Shown here piece by piece: positions 34,781 through 43,011 of a stretch of DNA of 64,000 nt. Position 1 is the first letter of the stretch, and each line of letters starts with the position of its first letter. Made by a program: the position numbers and the translations under genes. Source of the DNA: Stictocephala bisonia (taxonomy: Eukaryota; Arthropoda; Insecta; Hemiptera; Membracidae); the NCBI GenBank assembly GCA_035578905.1, contig JAQJVL010002647.1, positions 23,926 to 87,925 on the forward strand, given 5' to 3'. The notes beneath the pieces are model-generated. The model saw only the letters and a list, made by a program, of their open reading frames with translations. It was not told the DNA's origin and made no database searches.

Positions 34781-35623
34781 CTAGTCAGTGGGAAAGACTG
34801 TATTATGTTTATTAATGAAAGCTGCATTGTTCACTTTTAGGCTTTGGAGAAACTGTGAGTCTAAGATAGATTTTTCAGTGAAACCATGAAACTCAGTTGA
34901 TGAGTTAACTGTACAGTTTGAGATACTTGGGTCACATTCAAAATCCTGAGTGTCAGTAGTGAAGTACCCAGTCGAATTGGCTATGCAAGGGCTGCCAAGA
35001 TGTCCATTCTCCTTGCTCATATGATTATAATTGTTCATGATAGTTTTAGAGATTGCTTGACACAGTTTTCTCTTCCCTTTCAGTCTTAAATGCAAACCAT
35101 GACTTGTGTGGTCATCCCTTGTCATACGTATATTATTCATGATTAACATGTTGGGGGTTTTAACAGCTAAATCAATTATTTTCTTGTTCATTACTCTATT
35201 GATTCTCTGTATTGTACTATTGTAGGATGGTTTATCAAATCTTAATAAAATGGCGGGAAATATGACATTTGTTTTTTCAGTTATATTTTTGATAATATTA
35301 AAATCCAAGTTTTGTTTTTTTGAATTATTTATCGTATCTGGAATGTCATTAGAGCCGCCTATTACCACTACATTGTCCTTTTTTGTAAAAGATGAAATCA
35401 GTTTATTTACCCCCTTCGTTACATCTTGAAATCTTGCATTTGGTTTAAATACTGTCATTACTTTGTAGTCACTCTGGAGTTCATCTTGTAATATTTGCTG
35501 ACACTTGCGACCATGACTATCCGCAATAATTAACACTCTGGACTTTTGTATTCCATGTTTATTCTTTCGTGGCTGCTGGAACTCTGGTTCTGATGACTGA
35601 GTATCTGTATTCTTCTCTTCCAA
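34781..35623 (-). CDS. LINE-B ORF1, SGNH/GDSL hydrolase-like protein
   Basis: An open 280-residue frame directly upstream of ORF2 (8-base gap). The SGNH blocks are visible: block I VLIIADSHGRK (nucleophile Ser), block III VVVIGGSNDI (Gly/Asn) and block V SHGLHLRLKGKRKL (His). The N-terminus is charged and polar, the C-terminus low complexity. In CR1-type LINEs this esterase-like ORF1 accompanies the EN-RT protein and may bind membranes or lipids; its exact role is not settled. No stop or frameshift is seen, so this is the best-preserved part of LINE-B. Confidence 0.82.
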   Translation of the reverse strand: MEEKNTDTQSSEPEFQQPRKNKHGIQKSRVLIIADSHGRKCQQILQDELQSDYKVMTVFKPNARFQDVTKGVNKLISSFTKKDNVVVIGGSNDIPDTINNSKKQNLDFNIIKNITEKTNVIFPAILLRFDKPSYNSTIQRINRVMNKKIIDLAVKTPNMLIMNNIRMTRDDHTSHGLHLRLKGKRKLCQAISKTIMNNYNHMSKENGHLGSPCIANSTGYFTTDTQDFECDPSISNCTVNSSTEFHGFTEKSILDSQFLQSLKVNNAAFINKHNTVFPTD

Positions 35624-36370
35624 GCTTGAGTAAATGTTGTTATGGACATAATTATGAGATTGAATTAACTTGAATTAAATCTACCTAAACCACGACCGTT
35701 GCCAGGGTCACAAATAGCTTTGCCTTATGTGTTTTTAAGTGATTGTGCGTTTGCATTAACCCCTAATATAATGAAACCGTTTTCTGGTGATCATGTGTTT
35801 GGTTCTGTGAAACGTACATTCAATTATATTTTATCAAAATCAAGGGTGATAGTTGAAAATACCTTTGGCATTTTAGCGTCAAGGTTTCGGGTTTTCAGGC
35901 GACCCTTTGCTTTACAGCCAGACAAGGTTGCAATAATAACTTTAACTTGCATTTTACTACATAATTTCATAATGAAGAGCAATTCGTCAAATCAAGTATA
36001 CAACTCTCCCGGTACCATCGATACATATGACAACAACGGTGATTTACTGCGAGAGGGAAGTTGGCGGCAAGAAGTAGATGAACATTGTGCAATTAGATCT
36101 GTGACTAGAAGAGGACGCAGACCAACAGTTAGTGCTGTTAAAATTCGTAATGAGTTTGCTGAATACTTCTACAATAAATCATAAAGTGTGTTGCATAACA
36201 AACAGTTAATTGTCCGCATTTAATAAGAATTGCGATTTAATTTTCACCAATAAAACATGTAATTTATTGTAGTTTGCTCTGTTTTTAGACACTTTGTACA
36301 ACTTAATAATTTTAAATCTATGCTTAATTTGTATTGCTATGTTTTTTTTCTTATAAGCTAATTAAACTTT

Positions 36371-36624
36371 ATACAGGGTGAGTTTTAAATGCCCCCCTCC
36401 CTCCAATATTACCTTAACTTCTCAGGATATTGACTGCCAACTACCACCGATCATTCGCGAATGAAAGGGTAACTCTTTTTATTAATTGTAAAAATATTTT
36501 AAAACTTATGTTTTCTTGTGTAATGTACAGTAGGGGGAAAATACAAAATTAAAAAAATTATAAATTTTTATTTTCAACCCTGTGACTGTGTTAGGGGGGG
36601 ACTCATTTTAAACTCTCCCTGTAT
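36371..36624. mobile_element. Short MITE with ATACAGGG ends in the MADF intron of Harbinger-3
   Basis: Left end ATACAGGGTGAGTTTTAAAT and right end atttTAAACTCTCCCTGTAT form a terminal inverted repeat. It is 254 bases with no ORF. Its ends resemble the foldback MITE at 22731-23165 (ATACAGGGTGA), suggesting the same type of mover. Confidence 0.72.
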
Positions 36625-37352
36625 GTATAAATTTAAATATTGTATCTATAACTTACCTGGTTTTGTGTATTGATGCTTTTGTGTACTTCATAAAGCTGGG
36701 CTAGGAAGCCCTCCATGTATTCGTATGCAAACCATACTGGCTTGTATACATCTTCGGCCCCAGCTCCCGATCTAATTGACGCTTTCTTCTTGTGCAAATG
36801 GGTGCGAAATGATGCCATCAATGAGTCTTTCTTTTTCTTCAGCTCTACAACAGTGCGGTGGTTAAACTGTTCATTTTCGCGTATCCGATTCCAAGCGTCA
36901 ATTAAGAACTTTTTATCTTTATGTCTCTCGTGGGAAGGATCCCACAAAACAGGCTCGCTGTGGTATAGTTCCAGAAACAACAGCGTTTCCTCGTTAGACC
37001 ACTCCATTTTAATAAATAATTAAATCGCACCACTCACTGCACTGATTATATACACAGAGTGCGTATCGCACCACTCACTGCACTGAATATATACACAGAG
37101 TGCGTCCGTGACAACACGAATGACAGCGAGTGTGTACTGGCTCAAGTTGGTGCCTGTCTGCGCTCGGCATTCGCCCTCCTTCGTCTCCATTCGTCTCCTT
37201 TGATCCGTGGCGGGAGACCGCCAAAATAGCGAGCGCACCCGAACACGAATGTTGGCGATGCGAACTACCCTGAGTGTTCACGAGCACACCGGGTACACTA
37301 TCGCACTCGTCTTAGTTCGCCTACATTCGGCGATAGTGTACTGCTACCTTTA

Positions 37353-38661
37353 GACTTGCTAATCATTTAGGACTTGCCGAGGAAATTATTGTCGAAGCAG
37401 TTTGTGATCAGCAGACTAACACTTATGAATGTGGACTATTGACACTTATAAATGCACATTTAGTATTGCAAAATATTTTGAAATATGATGAATTAGTTCC
37501 ATCTACATGTAATAAAGTAACTAATAAGCAGGACATTACAAACACTACAAATAATGCTCTTCCACCTGAAGAGGCAAAAACCATAAAGAATACAGGAGGC
37601 AAAACTGTTACTGTTGTTACAAAGAAAGGAAGTAAGTGTAATTTATGTGAGAAGGAAAGTGGTCCATGCTTAAATACTATAACAACTAACAATAGATTTG
37701 AGCCGCTGTCTTCACTGGTGTCAGAAGATAATCAGCCAATTGATAAATCTAAATCCTCCCAAAAAAACTAAAAAAAATGCAAGCTACAGTATGTGGGAAA
37801 AAACCAACAAGAGTAAGTGATGTGAGTGAAGAGAAAAATGACAATGGACAGTTTAAATCAAAAACACAAGTTGGTATCAAAGGAGTAATTAGAAAAATTG
37901 CAATTGTCGGAGATAGTCATGGAAGAGGGATCGCTGAGTAATTGAAATTGTTATTTCCAATTAATTACAAAATTAGTGGCACTATATATCCAAATGCTAG
38001 AATTGATCATATAATGAAAGTACATCATACTTGGAATAATAATGATTTGATTATTTTGCATGCTGGAGCAAATAACATTTACAACAATGACTTATCAGCA
38101 CTGTACGCCGGAATGAAAACGTTACTTGCTGAAGTCAAGGCCCCACTCTTTTTAATGAGTGTACCGTTCCGCAAAGATATGCCTCCATCTCATAAAGTTA
38201 ATGAAGATATTTTAGACTACAATATATTCTTGAATGATATGGCATACAGTAGGAAAAATGTCTACTTCATAGATGGGTCCTTGCTTTCAAAGAAGCACTA
38301 CTCATTGGATGGTGTTCACTTGAATTCAACAGGGAAAACTATAATAAATAAACACATCAAAACCAAATATGAACAGTTTCTCAGTAAAAGGTCATTAAAT
38401 TGTGCAGGCACAAATAGCAGGTTTAAGCAGTTGTCTTTGGAAAATAAATCTTCCAAAATGACAATTAAAGAAATAAAGTCCGACCTATTCTCTGCCTCAG
38501 TTGATCATGCTTTGGCTCACTGTGTTGGTGCTGATTTCAAGATGAGCAAGGGAATTGCTGTAAAATTTAAGAATAAATTCAATAACATCGATGAACTTTT
38601 GTCCCAGAAGGTTGGAGTGGGTGGTTGTGCCTCAATAAATATACAGGGAAGAAACATTTTT
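37353..38661 (+). pseudogene. Ulp1 C-terminal half, Cys motif, SGNH hydrolase and TARG1/OARD1-like macrodomain
   Basis: This is the continuation of the gene starting at 24501. First frame (to 37771): AEEIIVEAVCDQQTNTYECG supplies the catalytic Gln and Cys (TGT 37430-37432) of the Ulp1 fold. A CNLCEKESGPC cluster follows. A one-base change in the A-rich run near 37765 shifts to the next frame, where IAIVGDSHGRGIAE is SGNH block I; a TAA follows at 37939-37941. The frame resumes with HAGANNIYNND (block III) and YSLDGVHLNSTGK (block V with Asp and His). The same frame continues into ITIKEIKSDLFSASVDHALA, then GADFKMSKGIAVKFK and ELLSQKVGVGGCASI, which match the N-terminal half of OARD1/TARG1-type macrodomains (ADP-ribose hydrolases). 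It ends at about 38661, where Kolobok sequence starts. SGNH and macro share one frame, so they were one protein. Confidence 0.72.
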
Positions 38662-38670
38662 TGGCAATTG

Positions 38671-39162
38671 TTATACAATATATATATTCAGGGATTTGTC
38701 TAACCTTTTGGCAATCAAAGAACTAAACTTTCCTAATTTGATGCCAGATGTTTCTTGATAATTGGAAAACATCTTTAGGTATCCTGTATTATAGACACTA
38801 ATGGTCTCAAATAGGCCTATTTCAAGTTTTATTTTTGAGGCGTACACGTTCTTCGAACATTTAGACCATATGACATTATGCAATGCCTCATTAGCATTTT
38901 GAGTTCTACCTGGCAGACATATGGTCAGTAGAGCTTCTGAGGATAGTCTTATATATAATGATACCATTTCAGCTGCTGTTGCTTCTGATAATGGGGTTTT
39001 GATTCGATCTTTGTGCGATTTAGGTAATCGATTTTCAGCAATGGCTCGCTGAAAAAAACACCAGGATTCCTTTCCCTGAGGACAGTTGTGATGCTGTGGA
39101 TTTTTATCAGTGGACTTGCAATGGCTAATTTGTTTTTTTTTACTAATTTCTCCAACTGTCAA
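38671..39162 (-). pseudogene. Kolobok transposase C-terminal fragment (Kolobok-3)
   Basis: A 163-residue minus-strand frame with the family motifs GKESWCFFQRAIAENRLP, LPGRTQNANEALHNVIW and GLFETISVYNTGYLKMF, and a Lys-rich end. It aligns in order with the Kolobok-1 C-terminus. It ends the macrodomain-encoding sequence. The N-terminal and catalytic part, and the terminal repeats, were not found. Confidence 0.72.
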
Positions 39163-39488
39163 TCAAAACAATAACATTACAGTACACAGTTTTTTTCTTT
39201 CTGATCTATGACAGCTGACAGAGAATCAATACAAACTTCAAAGGCATGTAAAATAAACAATGTATATTAGTAGCCATACTATAATGTGTGCATAGATAAT
39301 AATATTAGAGGATTTTTCAGTGGGAATTCATCTCTGGGCAACAAATAGCTAACTTTGTTGCCGCTGGCGCCCGTGTAGCACCTAATGAAAATTTAATTTG
39401 TCTTTAGGAAATAAGGTCCAAAAACACTAAAACCTAATGTTTTCTTGTAGACAAATGTGTCGCGGTAGTACAAATACGCTGCCACCAC
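39163..39488. other. No gene seen
   Basis: A mixed-composition spacer. It includes tggcgcccgtgtagcacc near 39368, which resembles a retroviral primer-binding site but has no matching LTR directly before it. Confidence 0.5.
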
Positions 39489-40047
39489 TGTCACTTATAA
39501 AAGGGGACAGACCCTTGCATACTTCTCAAGGATGCACCACCTGGTCGCTGAAGGAGCAATAAAACTGCGGCTTTCAGTAAATGTCACTTGTATTTGTTTT
39601 TCATGAACCACAGTCCATAATAATAGATTCAGTACAATGTTATATTGTGAAACGAACAAAATCCCGTCCTGTATCGTCTAACTACGGTAACATAACATAT
39701 CTGATAATTACTATTAGCCAAGAGCCGATCAAGACATAACTCTCCCCATACTCATCGAGATCTGCCAGAGTTCCCCCTCTTGGCCACCTCCACGTGTTCG
39801 CATGGCGATCGGTGATTGGTCCGATCGGATCATACGAACGTGATCGGACCATACAAAGGTGATGACAATGCAGTCAGGCGAACGACCTTAACTTCCGCCG
39901 TGGCCCACGTGGTCGCTAAGACACAATTTTGGGAAATGTATGTTAACGTAATCTACTAAACACTTTAATTAATCGTTAAAGAACTTCGCTGATAAAGTAT
40001 TATTAATTAATTGTTATTCTGACTGAATGAGGAGGTGACTCCTCACA
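39489..40047 (-). repeat. Candidate 3' LTR of Gypsy-1
   Basis: On the minus strand this 559-base block begins TGTGAGGAGTCACC and ends AAGTGACA, so it has TG...CA ends. It directly follows a purine tract (AAAGCGGGGGGGC, plus-strand 40050-40063), the usual position of a 3' LTR after env. No second copy is in the window to confirm the limits, so the left end is a guess. Confidence 0.45.
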
Positions 40048-40049
40048 TA

Positions 40050-40063
40050 GCCCCCCCGCTTTA
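40050..40063 (-). promoter_or_regulatory. Polypurine tract of Gypsy-1
   Basis: The minus strand reads AAAGCGGGGGGGC directly before TATGTGAGG, the proposed LTR start. Such tracts prime plus-strand DNA synthesis in LTR retroelements. Confidence 0.55.
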
Positions 40064-40957
40064 GAAAGGATTGCTAGCTGTAAATGCTTGCAATTCCTTA
40101 GTAAAAGACTAAAACAACAACAAAGGGGTTCAACTATCATTACTACTCTACGAATGCAGCGTCAGCGGAAGTGAGACTGCAGACTCAGCTCCGCCCGTCT
40201 GCCTGTCTTGGTCGCGTCTGTACACTGGCTCCATTCACAACATCAACTTTCTTAAATCTAACAACAAGTTAATACGAACAATTTCATAATATTTTGGTTA
40301 CATAAGTCATTGAAATCTAGCTGTTGCATAATAATGTTATAGTAAATATAAGTAATGGTTATAAGATAAGTAACAAATAATAATAATATGAAAGTAATTA
40401 ATAATCCATAGTAAAATTAAGGAATAATTAGCGATTGAGTTGACACTCAAGGTAATAATTCAATGACAATGATTCATTATCTTATCATACTACGTATCAA
40501 GAACAAACTATCACTAATAATTAACCATTTAATAGCGTATTATTCTAACGATCATCAGTACATAACATAGTCAATTTGTCACCCTACTATATAATATTCT
40601 ATCGCTATATAACCCATTAATTAATTACACTGCCCTAACAGAAATTATACAATTAAACATTTATTTCTATTATAAAAGTAGAAGTGAAATAAGTCAGTTA
40701 GAAATTTACCAAAACATAGACATACGTAAGCAAATTATTTAATTATTTGTACGTTTAGCACAACTATTTAATATAATACATTCTCACTACTGATCTATTA
40801 ATGTTTACAAAGCACTTTATTCCCATTAAAAAATAGTTCTATTTCCTCTCGAGACGAGTTCATTATCACTGAGTGTAGGTATTACATACTCGCAATACTT
40901 TATGAGCGTGACGTCGTCTCTTGCCTTGCTTATATAGGTCCTGCAGTGCCTCGCTTA
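40064..40957. other. AT-rich 3' untranslated part of Gypsy-1, no gene seen
   Basis: Lies between the env-like stop (40958) and the polypurine tract. No ORF above background. A ctatataag TATA-like word occurs on the minus strand near 40930. Confidence 0.45.
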
Positions 40958-41974
40958 TCACAATGGGAGGAGCGTGTTGCTAGGACTAGGGCTAGGGCGA
41001 CGTCGATTCCTTAGCACGACACTCTTTTGGCAATTTCTAATTTTTCTTAAACAAAAATAAACTACACACAGTATCATTATACTTAAAACTATGCACAACA
41101 CAATAAATGAAGTAACATGATATTCAATAGTGAAACCTTTTCCTTTTGATTCATTCAATTCTTTTAATAGACTATTCAAACTTATCTCTACAGTATCATT
41201 TCCTAAACTTGTTTTTAGTTTATCTAACGTATCAAAAGTCATTCTACTATTTACACTTATAGATTTATGCTAACTGGGAGATAGCATACCATATATTTCA
41301 GGAATATGTAGAGCATTGATATTACGTTTGTATTTCACATTGCCTTGAATTTTAGGAAATATTCTAAATGAGGTGCCAGATATCTCACATCTAGAAACAT
41401 TACTTAGAATTCCTGTGTACTTAATTTCTAAATCCTGTATTACATTTGATTCTAGCCTATTGTTCTGTCCCACTTTCCAACACTTTAATGTGATTTTTTC
41501 TGGCAACACTTTAATGTGAGAGGAGGTGGCCAAATATCTCACATCTAGAAACATTACTTAGAATTCCTGTGTACTTAATTTCTAAATCCTGTATTACATT
41601 TGATTTTCAAGGTCATCTGTGGTGGCTATACCAAATAAATACTTTACTGCATACCCTCCTACATTAATTAACCCTCTTTTAAAGCGTTCACTAGGTAAAA
41701 GTTCTAGCAAATCCTCTAAATCAGATTTGTAAGAGTAGTGACGATTTGACTTTATCTAATTCAAACTTAACATCTCTAAACCAGGTTTCCTGCTCTTTTG
41801 TAAGATTTGTCAATTGCACCTTGACTATTTCATACAGTGATTCAATGGTTACAATTTCCTTACTTAAATCTTTAATATTAAAATCTAATACTAAACGCCA
41901 TTCATTTTCGTTCAGTATTGTGTCCCATTGTTTCTCAAATAAAATTCCTTGAGATAGTTCATTACAGAAGATGC
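40958..41974 (-). pseudogene. env-like remnant of a Gypsy/errantivirus-type element
   Basis: On the minus strand an acceptor (tttacag) at 41975 opens an env-like frame. It starts with a Cys and the ILFEKQW-type motif common near the N-terminus of insect retroelement envelope proteins, then a charged helical segment. Stops and a local duplication break the middle. A further frame (41554-41270) has Cys and hydrophobic strands. The last frame (41242-40958) has a single membrane-spanning segment (FIVLCIVLSIMILCVVYF) and a short basic cytoplasmic tail. A spliced env after pol fits the errantivirus layout. The gene is non-functional: at least two breaks and a missing middle. Confidence 0.6.
41383..41604. 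repeat. Direct duplication inside the env-like remnant
   Basis: A block of about 70 bases (tctcacatctagaaacatta...ttacatttgatt) occurs at 41383-41453 and again at about 41534-41604, some 150 bases apart. It duplicates part of the env-like frame and contributes to its breakage. Confidence 0.8.
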
Positions 41975-41975
41975 C

Positions 41976-43011
41976 TGTAAATCAATGGCACGCATTAATG
42001 AATATTAAAGCAACATAATGTAATTCACAGTTTGAAGTAGTCTAGACTATGATCAGTAACCAAGGTGAGGCAGTACAGCTGGCGCTGACTATGCATGTTA
42101 TCAAGCCGCTCTCAGCTCTGTTGTCTGCCAAGGCTAGAACTGCTTGAACTAATATTTGTTAATAACTTATACAATAATTATGAAGTTATATAATTCTCTA
42201 CGCTTATTTTATATTTCCCCATGGGTATTTAGATTAAAAGTAACATCTTTATTCGACTTATAAATTGTACTTGCAAGTTCACAATTAGCGGGTGTGGAAA
42301 TTAAAAGATTACATACTCTTTCACTGCCACTTCTCTCGTTCCTTTGCTGTGTAAATAAAAGTATTATTTATTTAGTTTATGTTTTACACTGGATATGACT
42401 GTGGATAAACTAACACACCCAGTAATATACATAAGATAATCACTGCTTTAGTCAATAAATTAGTACACCTAACTTAACATGGGCGTTAAAAATAATAATG
42501 TTTTAACAATTCATGTAATGGTTGCATGGTAATCTGTGTTTTTCTCTTTAAATATAGAAATTAAATAAGAGTATTTTAATTCTGTTCCTGCTTATACTTT
42601 TCTAACATTCATTCAACGTTCACTGGCCATCCATTCACACACACATTCATTCAACGGTCACGCCACTAACTTCCTAACAGGTTAAATTCTGCTTATGTAT
42701 TTCTCTAACTAGTTTGATATATAGTTTATTATAGTAACACAGTCGGATGAATGGAAAAGGCTAGTGTTATTATTACAAAATTACTGTCAGTTTTATTTTT
42801 AGTTTTATTTATTTTTCATTATAATAGGGTATTAATAGTTTTGCCCAATTCTTTAATGTTGTAATGGTTTTGTGAGCGATCATTGCTCTGTCTAACGACT
42901 ATCATGTGGACAGTCCCTGCAATGAGACCATTCCCTTGAGCTGTACAACCAAAGGCTACTCGATCCACCTAAGGAGTAAAACTCAAAGAGATCTTCTAGC
43001 CGTTATTTTAT
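41976..43011. other. Gene-free stretch between env-like and pol parts of Gypsy-1
   Basis: No supported ORF. Because env splicing normally removes pol and this leader, the stretch may be the env intron or an insertion. AT-rich in the second half. Confidence 0.45.

Larger units (their letters stand above)
28190..35650 (-). mobile_element. LINE-B, CR1-like retrotransposon with SGNH ORF1, in Harbinger-3
   Basis: The outer LINE reads on the minus strand: ORF1 (35623-34781), ORF2 (34772-31729), then a 3' tail that resumes at about 28373-28190 beyond the inserted LINE-A and ends aataaagaaatgttgaattg. A short 3' repeat rather than a poly-A tail, plus an SGNH-type ORF1, fits the CR1 group. The flanks in the transposase exon show similar but not identical ttgaatt words, so I could not define a clean duplication. 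Confidence 0.75.
25988..36184 (+). pseudogene. Harbinger-3 transposase, three exons, third split by LINEs
   Basis: Exon 1 is 25988-26130 (AAG|gtaaac), exon 2 is 26650-26962 (ctttcag in, AAG|gtaaga out) and exon 3 starts at 27901 (tttcag|ATG). Phases agree. Exon 2 carries LRFLASGDSFKSLHYLF. Exon 3 carries GAIDGKH with the first Asp. The frame is interrupted at about 28190 by a LINE and resumes at about 35670 with the motifs FLSDCAF (second Asp) and VENTFGILASRFRVF (third, Glu), running to the stop at 36184 (EFAEYFYNKS). No other lesion is evident in the coding parts, so the LINE insertion appears to be the inactivating event. Confidence 0.87.
27131..37007 (-). pseudogene. MADF/BESS protein of Harbinger-3
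   Basis: Exon 1 runs 37007-36657 from ATG (MEWSNEETLLFLELYHSE) to CAG|gtaagt. It has a clear MADF domain (VLWDPSHERHKD, then SGAGAEDVYKPVWFAYEYM). Exon 2 runs 27828-27131 after ttccag. It has an in-frame TGA at 27667-27669, then continues (NRRRANPPELAEAG) into the BESS helix DLYGKMLAKKLRK, where a one-base loss in an A run near 27507 shifts the frame; the second helix (HERDTVMYELDGFLLERTR) is in the new frame. The intron contains a MITE, the transposase third exon and both LINEs. Exon 2 lies in transposase intron 2, only 72 bases from transposase exon 3. Confidence 0.8.
25799..37349 (+). mobile_element. Harbinger-3 with TTA duplication, carrying two nested LINEs
   Basis: Terminal inverted repeats start A followed by GGTAGCAGTACACTATCGCC at 25799 and are matched in inverted orientation ending at 37349. 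TTA duplications lie at 25796-25798 and 37350-37352. The third exon of the transposase is interrupted by about 7.5 kb of minus-strand LINE sequence (about 28190-35650). Without the LINEs, the element would be about 4.1 kb. It is inserted in the Ulp1/SGNH/macro gene. Confidence 0.93.

Noticed and set aside
39366..39383. Primer-binding-site-like tggcgcccgtgtag on the plus strand
   Set aside because: No plus-strand LTR ends directly before it, and the adjacent retroelement reads on the minus strand.
39493..39504. TATA-like tataaaagg on the plus strand as a promoter
   Set aside because: It falls inside an LTR candidate oriented on the other strand, and no gene follows on the plus strand.
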